From positions 29,907,891-29,971,890 of the forward strand of contig NC_055990.1 of assembly GCF_018446385.1 (NCBI RefSeq): a DNA stretch of 64,000 bases. Direction: 5' to 3'. This DNA is from Zingiber officinale. Its lineage: Eukaryota; Streptophyta; Magnoliopsida; Zingiberales; Zingiberaceae. Of this stretch, positions 50,095 through 62,205 are shown piece by piece. Each line of letters opens with the position of its first letter. The first letter of the stretch is position 1. Under the pieces are notes generated by a model. The model was not told where the DNA came from. It worked only from the letters and a program-made list of their open reading frames with translations, and searched no databases. The position numbers were made by a program, and so were the translations under genes.

Positions 50095-51718
50095 TGTTGG
50101 TGCAATATCCCTCAGGTCAAGGTTGACCTGGGTGACCAAGCTGAGTCTTGGTTTGAGTTTAGATGTTTGACAATAAGAAATTGATTGAAGAAGAGTCAAG
50201 TAGGTCAAGGTTGACCGGATACTTGACAGGGAAGTCCTGGTGAGTGAAGCCAGGCAGAAGGAAAACCCTAGTGAGTGAAGCTAGGTGAAAGTCCTGGTGA
50301 GTGAAGCCAGGCAGAAGGAAAACCCTAGTGAGTGAAGCTAGGTGAAAGTCCTGGTGAGTGAAGCCAGGTGAAAGCCCTAGTGAGTGAAGCTAGGCAGAAG
50401 GAAAACCCTAGTGAGTGAAGCTAGGTGAAAATCCTGATGAGTGAAACCAGGTGAAAATCCTAGTGAGTGAAGCTAGGTGAAAGTCCTGGTGAGTGAAACC
50501 AGGTGAAAACCCTAGTGAGTGAAGCTAGGTGAAAGTCCTGGTGAGTGAAGCCAGGCAGAAGGAAAATCCTAGTGAGTGAAGCTAGGTGAAAGTCCTGGTG
50601 AGTGAAGCCAGGTGAAAGCCCTAGTGAGTGAAGCTAGGCAGATGGAAAACCCTAGTGAGTGAAGCTAGGTGAAAGTCCTGGTGAGTGAAGCCAGGCAAGG
50701 GAAAATCCAGATGGATCAAGGATGATCGGACATCTGGTGTTGGGAAGTCCAAGTAGGTCAAGGGAGTGACCAGATACTTGGCATGAATAGAAAAGTCTAA
50801 GTGGGTCAAAGGGATTGACCAGACACTTGGTGGGAAGTCCTAGCAGGTCAAAGGAGTGACCAGATGCTAGGCATGATGTACCAACAGGTCAAGGTTGACC
50901 GGATGTTGGTTTGAGAGGCTTGGAACTTGGTTTTGGGCAAAAACCAAGTGTTGGATCGATCAGTGGATCGATCCAGGAGCTGGATCGATCAGTGGATCGA
51001 TCCAAAGCCTCCTAAGCGAACGAGAGCCTCGGATCGATCCGTGGATCGATCAGATGTTCCAATCGATCGTGGATCGATTGGGGAGACGCGCGATAAGCGT
51101 TGGATCGATCCGTGGATCGATCCAGCGCTTTCGAGCACGAGCCACGGATCGATCCGTGGATCGATCCAAAGCCTCCCCGATCGATTGGGAACATTCGAAT
51201 CGATCGGGATCCGACCGTTGGCGTCGATAAAGGCCGCAGGCGTTCATTTCCTTCGGCATCTCTTCTCCGATTCACTCCAGATTTCTCGCCAGCTCCTCCA
51301 CAGCACTCACAAAGCTCAGATCGCCAGTTCTTGAAGGATCTTGGAAGTTTTCCAAGTCAAGAGGCGGATCAAAGCCAAGAAGAGAAGCTAGGGTTAGGGT
51401 TTATACTCATTGTAAGCTTGTAAGCTTGTATTTCTTGTATCCTTTCCCTCTCTTCTTGTATTGAGTCTTGTAGGGCTTCTCCGCCCTTGGTAGTTACCAT
51501 AAAGGAGAGTTTTATTTAGTGGAGGGTGTGTGTGTTGGTGTGGATCCTTGGATTAGTCACCTCTTGTGAGGTGGATACCAAGTAAACCAACCGTGTTAGC
51601 GTTGTGTGATTGTTTCTGTATTTTCCGCTGCACATCTTTGAAGGAACAAGCAACGCCGAGCAACGAGCGAACGCGACGAGCTATTCACCCCCCCCTCTAG
51701 CTACTTTTGGTCCTAACA
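50095..51718 (+). repeat. 5' LTR of element B
   Basis: Opens TGTTGGTGCAATATCCC and ends GGTCCTAACA. Left half: about ten tandem units of 40-50 bp with GAGTGAAGC(C/T)AGG (50235-50695). Middle: five or more GGATCGATC-GTGGATCGATCC palindromic pairs (50951-51180). Right half: non-repetitive. Confidence 0.9.
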
Positions 51719-51851
51719 AGTGGTATCAGAGCGAGACCGCTCTTCACCGGAATCATCGCCGGAAGGGTCAAGCATAACAAGAAAAGCTAGAGGGGTGAAG
51801 AAGTTGGAGCAAATTCTTCAAGTTCAAGATTTTATCAAGCTCAACTTCAAG

Positions 51852-53371
51852 ATGCAATTCCAAGATGGACTTGGATTTGACACAAGGGTGGCTCCACCAT
51901 ATTCATCTACAAGCTTCGATTCTTGGAAATCAAGAATCGAAAATTTTCTTATGATGGAGATAGAGCAATGGTTTGCTCTCATGGAAGGTTTTGAAGCTCC
52001 CACTAATTCCAAGGGCAAAGTACTCAAAAGGAGCAAGTGGAGCAAAGACCAAATCCAAAGATGTGAGGCCAATGACAAAGTGACCAAGCTTTTGGTCAAT
52101 TTATTGCCAAGCAACATCTTGGAACAAATTGGAGAGTTTGAAGATGCCAAGGAGCTTTGGAGCAAATTGGCAAGAATTCATGAGATCCCCTCCACTGTAC
52201 CAAATCAAGGAGAATCCAAAGAGGGCGACTCATTGGATCAAGACCAAGAGGAGGACTCCGAGGTTGAGAGATGCTCAACCTCCGAAGAAGAGGAAATCCA
52301 AGAAGCTTCATCCTCAAGGGAATGCACCGAAGGGAACAAGGAGGGAGCATACTCCTTGTTTCATGCTCAAGATGATGAAGCCTCCACCTCTAGGATTGAG
52401 GGGGAGCAATTTTTGGTGACGCCGGATTAAGAAGAAGGAGAAGCTTCTACATCCGGGTCAAGTGAAGAAGAAGAAGATGGTGCCACCTCCGAAATTCAAG
52501 AAATATCAAATGGAGGAGCAAGTGCCATCCCTATACAAGAAGGTATAAATGTTTCAATTAAAAATAAAAATCATATAATATGTTTTGAGTGTAGGGAAAG
52601 TGGGCACTACAAGAGCAAATGCCCTAAATTGGCCAAGAAGAAGGGCCAAGTGGCACAAAAGGGCAAGGAGAAGCCCAAGGAGACCATCCCCGGAACAAAG
52701 AAGAGCAAGGAGCACATCGTGTGCTTCTCTTGCAATCAAAAGGGGCATTACCGAAGTCAATGCCCTAAGGGGAAGAAGGTGGTCAAGGCTCATGGAGGAA
52801 TCTCTAGTCAAGGGGGAGTCTCTAAGGTAAAGAAGAAGGTAACATTTATTGAGCCTACTCCTTTACATTATGGTAAAAAGCATGATAGTTCTAACTTTTA
52901 TCATTTTAATGCAATTTACCATAAGAATAGAAAGCATGAGAGCTTTAAGGAAAAACATGTGGCCCTACATGCCAAAACTACCCAACCTAAGGTTAGGAAG
53001 GTAGATAGACACTTGGGCAATAACTCTAAAGATTTTAGATACAAGCCCAAGAACAAATATGCTCATGAATCAAATGAAAAATCTAAAACTAAGGACTTAG
53101 TGATAGAAAATCAAGTCTTGAGGTCAAGGCTTGATAAAATGGAAAGGACCCTAAAAAGGATGGAAAATATCCTAAAAGGGCAAAATGAGCATAGCCTAGG
53201 TCTAGGAGCACAAAGGTCATCTAATGGCCATAGAGGTTTGGGATACAAACCAAAGGCTAAGAAGGATGTGCCCTCTTACCATAGAGTTCCATATAGTTAT
53301 GGAACAAACCCTAGGTCTAGTGTCAAGCCAAGAATACTAGGGAAGTCATCCCTAAGAGTATTTTTGCAATA
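51852..53371 (+). pseudogene. gag-like region of element B with two zinc knuckles
   Basis: First in-frame ATG at 51852 (MQFQDGLGFDTRVAPPYSST). It contains SFDSWKSRIENFLMMEIEQW and FEDAKELWSKLARIHE, typical for copia-type gag, then acidic Glu/Ser-rich sequence, and two CCHC-type knuckles, CFECRESGHYKSKC (about 52579-52620) and CFSCNQKGHYRSQC (about 52723-52764). A basic, helix-rich tail follows. Such proteins form the particle shell and bind RNA. About one break is visible. No protease, integrase or reverse transcriptase follows. Confidence 0.78.
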
Positions 53372-55935
53372 AATGTGACTAAGACTTCTAAGAAGTCTAA
53401 GAAAGTCACAAAGAAGGTTACAAGGGAAGCTATCCCTAGAGTTGACCTAGAAAATGTGACCAAGGCTTCTAAGAAGCCCAACAAGGTCACTAGGAAGGTA
53501 TGTAGGGAAGTTATCCCTAGTGAGTACCTAGAGCATCCAAGGAGCACCAATAGGTGTTGGGTTCCTAGGAGCATCTTCTCTACCCCATAGATGGGTTAGA
53601 GAGTGTCAACTCCGATTAGAAGGGTAGTTAACCCAACTTTGAGGAAATTGACACTCAAGGAGCATTTTCAAGGTTTTAGTTAACCTTTGAAAATGAAATG
53701 GAATTATTGATTACTCCTTGAAAGAGTAAAATGTGTCTAATGGTGAAAAATTGATTTTATCTTAAAATGGCACAAATTGGGAAAACCTTGAGAAATACCA
53801 AGTTGGGATTTTGGTATTCTCTTGGAAATTTAAGGCAATCCGGGCCTTGATTTATGTAATCACTCTTGAGGAAAAATGGAATATGCCAACATTTGAGGAC
53901 ATGTTTATTTTCAATTGGCATACATTAAATCAAGGAAATTAGAAATGCCAATTTAGGCTTTGGCATTGTCTTGTAGCACTTTAGGGCAATCTAGGTTTAA
54001 GGTGTAAGTTTAGCTAAGACTTTAAGGATACTTAGATAGTTAATCTAGGTATATTTTATTTATGCTAAATCTTGGCATGATTGTTTGCCCATCATATGCC
54101 ATGACATCATGTCTAGTTTTGCATTCATGTTTTATTATGAAAAAATCCAAAAATACCATGTCATGACATTCATACATCATGTAGTAATAGGATATTTTCT
54201 TTTGAAAATTATTTTCTTTTGATGTATGCCATAACATTATCATGCATTAAGTTTAATTCCTTGTAATTAAGGACAAATGACATTTAACAACACTTATTAA
54301 CGAGTGACATCCTAGGTGGATGTCTAATATTTCTAAAATGCCTAGATAAATATGCATGATCCCTAGATTAGGGCAAAAACCAAAATCTACATCTCACAAA
54401 GACTATAAGGTGACTTGTATGTGTTTTGTCCACAATAGATACAAGTGAGATGTTAGGATGATGAACAAAACTCAACATGTTGATTTAGTGCATTCTTTTG
54501 AGTTTTTAGGTTCATCAAAACACATAGTTATGTGTTTTCCCATCATTGGGAAAGCTAATGTACAAGTAATGTGCATTATGCCCATGGAACATGATGGGAT
54601 ATTGGTTTTGAAAATGTTTTTGGAAAACCTTGGTGAAGGCTATCTTTTGATAGTAATCACCATTGAATAGTTAGACACAAACTTGAAGAAAAACACTAAA
54701 GTTTTTGTAAGTTTTCAAGTTTGTGTCAATCTTTGAAAATATGATGTATTTTCATAGAAAGCTATTTTTCCATGATTAAGTATGCCCTAAATAATGTCTA
54801 CACGAAATTTCATGATTTTTAAATTTTTGTAGAATTTTCTAGGGGTTTCTGAAGTTGACTGAAATGGAATTTCAGCAACTATCAGAGCTCCGATCGATCC
54901 ATGGATCGATTGGAGTTCCCGAATCGATCCGTGGATCGATTCAGAAGGCAAGTCTCCCGCGAGTAGAAGCTCGCTGGATCGATCAGCTGATCGATCCAGG
55001 TAGTCTGAATCGATCCGTGGATCGATTCAGAAAGGTTCAATCGATTGGAACCCAACTCCAATCAATCCAAGTTGCTGATTTTGGCTGGGAAGGCTTGATT
55101 TCAGCATCTTTGAACCTCTTTGAGTCTAGGTAACCATTCCAAACCCCTAAAATACATTTGTATACATACAAAGGGTGTTTTCATGTGAAAACAAGGATGG
55201 ATTGGTTAAGGAAGGCTTCATTGAAGTTTAGGTTGAGGTTTGTTTCAAATTTTGAGTATTTGAACCTCAAAACTTCTAAATTTGGGTTTCCTAAAGGTTT
55301 AGGGATTCCAAGTCATTGTTGGTGCAATGACAGAAGTCACCACCATGTCTTTAGGGGGAGGGACTCTTTAAAGACATGAAAAATTATTTTTCATGAACCT
55401 TGGAAAGTGGTTAACCTTCTTTAAAGAAAATGCTCATGTATGAGCTTTTGAACTTGAAATGGGGAGTGAATATCCTCATTATTTCAAGTGGGAACTCAAG
55501 TGGTTAGATAATGCTCAAGGTTGGGTATTTGTCTACATTGAGGGAGAAGTTAAGGAAAAATGAAGGGTATGGGACCTTCATTATCGTGTTGATCACAACG
55601 AGTGATGTTGTGAACAATGATGAGTAACTCTTCAGGGGGAGAGTCGTCAACAAATGGATTTGTTGATGTGTACCCAAAATTGGGGCATGGGTTGATGTGT
55701 GCCTAAAGATGGGTTGATGTGTGCCAATAGGGGGAGAATGAAAGGACCTATGAATGGGTGTAAGTTAGGCTTTCATTACCTAGAGGGAGTGTGCCCTCGT
55801 AGGGGGAGAATGAAGAGCTAAATTTATATGTTCATTACCTAGTGGCATGAAGATTGAGGCTATAGGATTAGCCTAACTTACATGTGGTATTGTAAGTGTT
55901 ATTGTGGTATTGTCAAACATCAAAAAGGGGGAGAT
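53372..55935 (+). other. Non-coding interior of element B
   Basis: 2.5 kb without a pol frame. It holds the donor segment for the D palindrome (53589-53780), AT-rich sequence, a palindromic GATCGATCC(A/G)TGGATCGATT cluster like that of the LTR (54890-55040), and GGGGGAGA words near the right end (55630-55930). Confidence 0.6.
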
Positions 55936-57544
55936 TGTTGGTGCAATATCCCTCAGGTCAAGGTTGACCTGGGTGACCAAGCTGAGTCTTGGTTTGAGTT
56001 TAGATGTTTGACAATAAGAAATTGATTGAAGAAGAGTCAAGTAGGTCAAGGTTGACCGGATACTTGACAGGGAAGTCCTGGTGAGTGAAGCCAGGCAGAA
56101 GGAAAACCCTAATGAGTGAAGCTAGGTGAAAGTCCTGGTGAGTGAAGCCAGGCAGAAGGAAAACCCTAGTGAGTGAAGCTAGGTGAAAGTCCTGGTGAGT
56201 GAAGCCAGGTGAAAGCCCTAGTGAGTGAAGCTAGGCAGAAGGAAAACCCTAGTGAGTGAAGCTAGGTGAAAATCCTGATGAGTGAAACCAGGTGAAAATC
56301 CTAGTGAGTGAAGCTAGGTGAAAGTCCTGGTGAGTGAAACCAGGTGAAAACCCTAGTGAGTGAAGCTAGGTGAAAGTCCTGGTGAGTGAAGCCAGGCAGA
56401 AGGAAAATCCTAGTGAGTGAAGCTAGGTGAAAGTCCTGGTGAGTGAAGCCAGGTGAAAGCCCTAGTGAGTGAAGCTAGGCAGATGGAAAACCCTAGTGAG
56501 TGAAGCTAGGTGAAAGTCCTGGTGAGTGAAGCCAGGCAAGGGAAAATCCAGATGGATCAAGGATGATCGGACATCTGGTGTTGGGAAGTCCAAGTAGGTC
56601 AAGGGAGTGACCAGATACTTGGCATGAATAGAAAAGTCTAAGTGGGTCAAAGGGATTGACCAGACACTTAGTGGGAAGTCCTAGCAGGTCAAAGGAGTGA
56701 CCAGATGCTAGGCATGATGTACCAATAGGTCAAGGTTGACCGGATATTGGTTTGAGAGGCTTGGAACTTGGTTTTGGGCAAAAACCAAGTGTTGGATCGA
56801 TCAGTGGATCGATCCAGGCTTCTCCTAAGCGAACAGAGAGCCTCTGGATCGATCCGTGGATCGATCCAGATGTTCCAATCGATCAGTGGATCGATTGGGA
56901 CGCGGCTGCTTCGCGCGATAAGCGCTGGATCGATCCAGGCGTTTTTCCAGAGCACAGAGGCGCTCTGGATCGATCCGTGGATCGATCCAAAGCCTTCCCG
57001 ATCGATTGGGAACATTCGAATCGATCGGGATCCGACCGTTGGCGTCGATAAAGGCCGCAGGCGTTCATTTCCTTCGGTATCCCTTCTCCGATTCACTCCA
57101 GATTTCTCGCCAGCTCCTCCACAGCACTCACAAAGCTCAGATCGCCAGTTCTTGAAGGATCTTGGAAGTTTTCCAAGTCAAGAGGCGGATCAAAGCCAAG
57201 AAGAGAAGCTAGGGTTAGGGTTTATACTCATTGTAAGCTTGTAAGCTTGTATTTCTTGTATCCTTTCCCTCTCTTCTTGTATTGAGTCTTGTAGGGCTTC
57301 TCCGCCCTTGGTAGTTACCATAAAGGAGAGTTTTATTTAGTGGAGGGTGTGTGTGTTGGTGTGGATCCTTGGATTAGTCACCTCTTGTGAGGTGGATACC
57401 AAGTAAACCAACCGTGTTAGCGTTGTGTGATTGTTTCTGTATTTTTCGCTGCACATCTTTGAAGGAACAAGCAACGCCGAGCAACGAGCGAACGCGACGA
57501 GCTATTCACCCCCCCCCCCCCTCTAGCTACTTTTGGTCCTAACA
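55936..57544 (+). repeat. 3' LTR of element B
   Basis: Same ends and same order of repeats as the 5' LTR, 15 bp shorter overall. Most differences lie in the GGATCGATC palindromic segment (56795-57000). The C-tract before CTCTAGCTAC is longer than in the 5' copy. Confidence 0.9.
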
Positions 57545-58821
57545 CCAGACACCAGGCAGGAAGTCCTAGTTGCGGCTAGGCAAGGAAGTCCTAGTAGGTC
57601 GGGTGGACCGAGGGGCATGAAGACCTGGTGGGTCGAGGATCAGACGTGGGAAGCCTATGATCCTTTGTTTGAGGGGGGGATTGTTGGAGTTGCAAGGTTG
57701 CAAACATAGTCCCATATTGGAAACACATGGGAAAGATCATGGGTTTATAAGAGAAAAGATATCTCCATTGGTATGAGGCCTTTTGGGGAGAGCCCAAGAG
57801 CAAAACCATGAGGGTCTAGGCCCAAAGTGGACAATATCATGCTATTGTGGAGATATCTAAAACCATGAGGGTCTAGGCCACAAAAATCAACAATTTAATT
57901 AAGAATTGATAAGGTTTTCTCCACAACTAAAACCCTCTCCTTTCTCTTAAGGCCGACGCCCCATCCTTTTCTTCTTCCCTTTCTTCCCTCCAGGGTCGGC
58001 GCCCCACTTCCCTTTCTTCCTTCTAGGGCCGACGCCTCATCTTCTCTTGGTGTCCGGAGCTTGGAGGAAAAGAAAACGAAGAGACGAAGCACCTTGGTGG
58101 TCGGCGATTTGGAGGAGGAGAAGAAGAAGGAGGTGCCCCTTTTCTTTGCATCCTTTGGTGGTAGGCGGCTTGGAAACAAAAAGGGTTCGGGTGTTTTTGT
58201 CTTGGTAGATCGTTGCCCACACGACGTCCAAGAAGAGGAGAGGAATACGACAGAAGATCAAGAGGTCTTTGTCTACGAAGAAAGGTACAACTAGTTATTT
58301 ATTCCGCAACACAATTAGTTTTGTTTTCTTCGTATGGATCATGAAATACCAACACAAGAGGCTAGCGATTTTGTGTTTTCATTTTTGTACTTCGATTTTG
58401 TGTTTCAATCTTGTGCTTTGATTGAGGTCTTTGCAGTTAAACCTAAGGTTACTGTGAGAAGTTTAAATATTCAATTTCTTTGAAAGACTTTATCTAGGAA
58501 GTGGTGGATGATCCCATAACCAAGAAGGCCTAGTGCATCGCCAACGACCTGGAAGACAATCATTGAAATAAATATTTAATCAACTTCTGTAATATGGTTT
58601 AAATTCTGAAGAACACAAGGGTTGAACTTGGAGTAAAAATGTTAAGTTTCGTTTCCAATCCAAGTTTAACTTTGAAGAACGAACTTGGAGTAAAAATATT
58701 AAGTTTTGTTTCCAATCCAAGTTTAACTTCTAAAGAGCACATGGGTTGCTAGGAAACGTTCTATGTTTGTACAAATTTTTGTACAGGGGAAACAAAACGG
58801 TATTCTGAGTAGTGCCCAACA

Positions 58822-60360
58822 ATTGGTATCAGAGCCAGTTTTTTGCCTCTGCGTGTTTGGTTTTCGGCTAAATTATGCACTGCTCATACATAAGTTTAGG
58901 CCGGATAATAGTAGGATATGCTAGATAGATTAACTCTGTGGTTGCAGACATCCTAGATCCAACTATTATGGCTTTTGTGTGCTTGTATATGATTTGAACC
59001 CTCGGGCATGTCGAGGTTGTTGTGTGTGCATGATTGTAATAATTAACTATGGTCGGTTACTGTATTATTATTGTTGTTGTTTTACATGTTGTTCGATCTA
59101 GATTACATATATATTTCCTTGTGGAATATAGAATCGATAAGTGTAAAACTTTATTTTTGTCGTAGATCATATCCTTGTAAGGCGTGGTGCTATTTGAGGA
59201 CCATAGGCACAGCGGAAAAGGAAGCAAGATAGACGCGATGACATGACCCGTTGGCGGCAGCTAGGGTCAGCGACATACGGGGAACAACTATGGATGAGGT
59301 CATAATAGTTGGAAAATTATTTTTTCATATTTATTGCCTTTATGTGCTGTGATGTGTATGTCTTTGTGTGCATGTGTGATATGTGTGCATGTTAAAATTC
59401 CTTGTTTAAATAACTAAGTGGGAGAGAGTTTATTTATTTAAATTCCACGATCTCCATTACTATTTTGTAAGTGATGCATTCAAACTTGCGCGTTGACTTT
59501 AAGTGTCTTCCTCCACATCGGATGAGTTTGTTTACGGATCACTAGATCAAACTTCCTCTATGGATGATTATAGGAAATTATTTAGGTTTGTGTGATCTTC
59601 TCCATCTAAAGAGGTACAATCTTAATTAATGGACTAAGTAATCAAGTAATGGTATACACTTAGGTGCATCTAATAGTATCCTCCCCATCGGAGTCACTGT
59701 TATTATTTTGTGTGACCAAAGACAAACCAACTATTAATTTTATTTGTCATAAAGTTAGGTTGACAAGATAATAAAATTAATGGGTAAATCCTCCTCTTAC
59801 AAATATTTGAATTAGTATACGTCCACACTATCGTGACATACGAAATTCACAGTGTTTTGAGGTGTTGGTGAATTTAATTTATATTGTTCGAGGAATCAAT
59901 ATTATTTTAAATTCTAAAGTTTTGACCAAATAGTTTGTGATTCTCAGGATTCCAAAAATGACTTTCAATCCTCTTGTTGTTATTTTAAAAGAAAACAAAC
60001 TCATTGGTCCCAATTATATTGATTGGAAATGAAACTTAATGACGACCACCATGACTGAGGGGACACCCGTAAGAGATCATATCCTCAAGATGATGACTCA
60101 TTTAACAGACTGTCCTCACATAAACAAGAACAATGAAGGTGTATCTTATTCATTAGTTGTCGAAGCATGTTTAATGGTGTTATCTACCAGTACCTGGTGT
60201 GTAGATACGGGAGCCACTGATCATGTCTGCAATTCATTGCAGGGGTTCCAAGAAACCCGACGACTACATGAAGGGGAGAAAATTAGAGTACCAAGAGAAA
60301 ATCTAAGGGTAATAAATTTGAAATTTATTTCGATACTTTTTAGAAAAAAAAATTCTAAGT
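58822..60360 (+). pseudogene. Internal region of the A-family element with gag/protease remnants
   Basis: After the primer site (58824-58836) a long leader is followed at about 59957 by MTFNPLVVILKENKLIGPNY, a copia-type gag start, and at about 60195 by WCVDTGATDHVCNSLQGFQ, the protease/pre-integrase region. Most of gag between them is missing. Old, broken fossil, ending near 60360 in low-complexity A/T-rich sequence. Confidence 0.65.
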
Positions 60361-60499
60361 AAAAGAAAATTTCAAAAAAAAATTCTAAGTAAAAAAAAAT
60401 CCCAAGTTTAGACAATTTGCAAAAAATATCCTAGAATTTTTTTTAAAAATTTTTGCAAGCATAAATATTTTTGAGAATTTACAAACGAATTGAGTAACC

Positions 60500-62205
60500 C
60501 GTTAAAGCATTATTGAATTTTAATTTTATGTCTTTTCAGTTAGTCAATTAAATTTTTTATTTCAATACTTGGCTTCCAGGCAATAGCAAGGCACTAGACC
60601 TTCTTGGTTATTGGAACAACAATCACTTTCTAGACAAAGCCTCATAAAGAAATTAAATGTTTAATTTTCTCGTTGAAAGCGCTAAGTCTAATTAAAGTTG
60701 TTTAAGTTAGACAAGACTTTGGAACCCAATATAGATTCCAACCAACTGGATTAACTAAGAACTTTTTTGGGACATATTTCTTTGAAATATTTGTAATTTG
60801 TCCCTTGTGATATCTATAATATCGATTTAAATTAGTGAATTTTCTAAAGCTTGTATTTGATGAACATGTATGATTTTTCAAGTTATCTATTTGTCTTTTC
60901 AAATTTTCATTTTCTAATTTTACTTTGTCTAACTCTTCTAATGGCCAAGATTTAGTTAGAATTAATTTTAAATTTTTAATCTCTTTTTTAAATTTGCAGT
61001 AATCTTTAGTTAATAATTTAACAAACTTAAATAATTTATCGGGAGGAAGAGATTGTACCTGACTTACCTTGTCAATCTTGTTATCCGTGTCTCCCCCTGA
61101 ACTGCTGCTTTCTTCCAACGTAGCTCCCCCTTCATCGATGTTCTCGATGCTCACGATGCTCATTTTGGACAAGCTTGAATCGTAGTCCTCGTCTTGATGA
61201 CTTGCCATTAATGTAAGTTCGAAAAAAGCCTTGACTTCCTATTCGGACGACGTATCATCCCACGTCGCTTTTAGTGTCTTGAATTTGTTCGGTTGGGCAA
61301 CCTTCTTTCTTTTGTACTTGTTTCTTAGCTTGGGGCAGTTATCCTTGACGTGCCCTTCTTCGCTGCAGTGGTAGTATCGGATCGTCCTTTTCTTTCTACC
61401 TTACGGATGGTCAGTTTTTCTAGATTTACATAATTTCTTAAAGCGCCTTACCATCATTACCAGTTCCTCATCATCGAGAGAAGACTCTAACTCAGGTTCG
61501 TCTCTCGATGCTTTGAGGGCGATGTTGTGCTTCGTCTCCTTCGTATTTGCACATCTCGATTCATGCACTTCAAATGTGGAAAATAATTCTTCTAAGAAAA
61601 TAGTTTCTAAGTTCTTAGATATATAAAAAGCATCTACTAGTGATGCCCATTTTGTGTTCCTAGGGAAGATATTAAGAGAGTACCTTAGCAAATCTCAGTT
61701 ACTTACCTTTTCTCCGAGATTTGAGAGTTCGGTGATTAGCTCCTTAATCCTCGAGTGGAGATGTGCAATGGTTTCGTTCTCTCCGAATTGCGGTTGGTGA
61801 GCTGGTTACGAAGTAAATCCCATCTCACAAGCTTGGCTTCGGACGCCCCTTCGTGTAGCTCAAGGAATTTCTCCCAAAGTTTCTTTGCTGAGTTGTAGGT
61901 GCCGATCCAGTTGACTTCTTGTGGCGGAAGGACGCTTAGCAGATGAAACTCTGTTTTACCGTTTGCCACGTAGTCGACCTGCTCTTTTTTCGTCCACTAG
62001 TATTCCTCCTTATCTTCGGGTGCTACAAAACTAAACTTCATTATTAAAACTAATTCAAAGTTGGTTTTAAAAAAATACCTGCATTCGCTTTTTCCAACTA
62101 GCGAATTCCCCTTCGAACTTCAGAGGTAAATGTTTGGTCCGACCATTGATTCGGTGCTTCGATCGGTGGTTAGTCCTCCCAAAGCGTCCTTGCTCTGATA
62201 CCACT
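60500..62205 (-). pseudogene. gag and leader remnant of element E
   Basis: Reading on the minus strand from the primer site (62192-62203) toward lower coordinates: gag words PPQEVNWIGTYNSAKKLWEK and FLELHEGASEAK (about 61840-61960), LETIFLEELFSTFEVHE (61570-61620), a zinc-knuckle-like HCSEEGHVKDNCPK (about 61330-61375), then an acidic and helical region (60702-61208) ending in NLYWVPKSCLT. Broken by several breaks. No pol follows on the left. Confidence 0.72.

Larger units (their letters stand above)
50095..57544 (+). mobile_element. Complete-ended, young, gag-only LTR element B
   Basis: A 7450-bp element with both LTRs (50095-51718, 55936-57544), a perfect 5-bp duplication CCAGA (50090-50094, 57545-57549), primer site TGGTATCAGAGC at 51721-51732 two bases after the LTR, and a polypurine tract AAAAAGGGGGAGAT ending at 55935. 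The interior (4.2 kb) has copia-type gag with zinc knuckles but no pol, so it would depend on another element (LARD-like, non-autonomous). The LTRs differ at only a handful of sites outside one palindromic segment, which implies recent insertion. Gag carries about one break. Confidence 0.88.
48808..57860. repeat. Near-perfect palindrome of two inverted TRIM-like copies (D), one arm split by element B
   Basis: Left arm 48808-49617 and right arm 49623-50094 plus 57550-57860 (about 800 bases each) are reverse complements around a 5-base centre TGGGT (49618-49622). Each arm runs from outside to centre: a short LTR (197 bp complete in the left arm, 48808-49004, ends TGTAGG and CCAACA; about 20 bp missing from its outer edge in the right arm), a 282-bp internal stretch with a primer-site match (reverse of GGTATCAGAGC at 49273-49283), a truncated second LTR (49287-49437), and about 180 bp that match the internal region of element B (53589-53780). 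D is a TRIM-like mini-retroelement. The right arm is interrupted by B with its target duplication CCAGA. Confidence 0.82.
45420..60360 (+). mobile_element. A-family copia-type element, 5' part
   Basis: A long LTR, fragmented by a B-family solo LTR and by the D palindrome, ends CCCAACA at 58821 and is followed by primer site TGGTATCAGAGCC at 58824. Internal sequence then runs to about 60360 and includes a gag/protease remnant. Own LTR sequence sums to about 2.4 kb, close to the solo copy at 38369-41813. The right part of the element is lost. The left edge near 45420 and the right edge near 60360 are approximate. Broken fossil. Confidence 0.7.
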
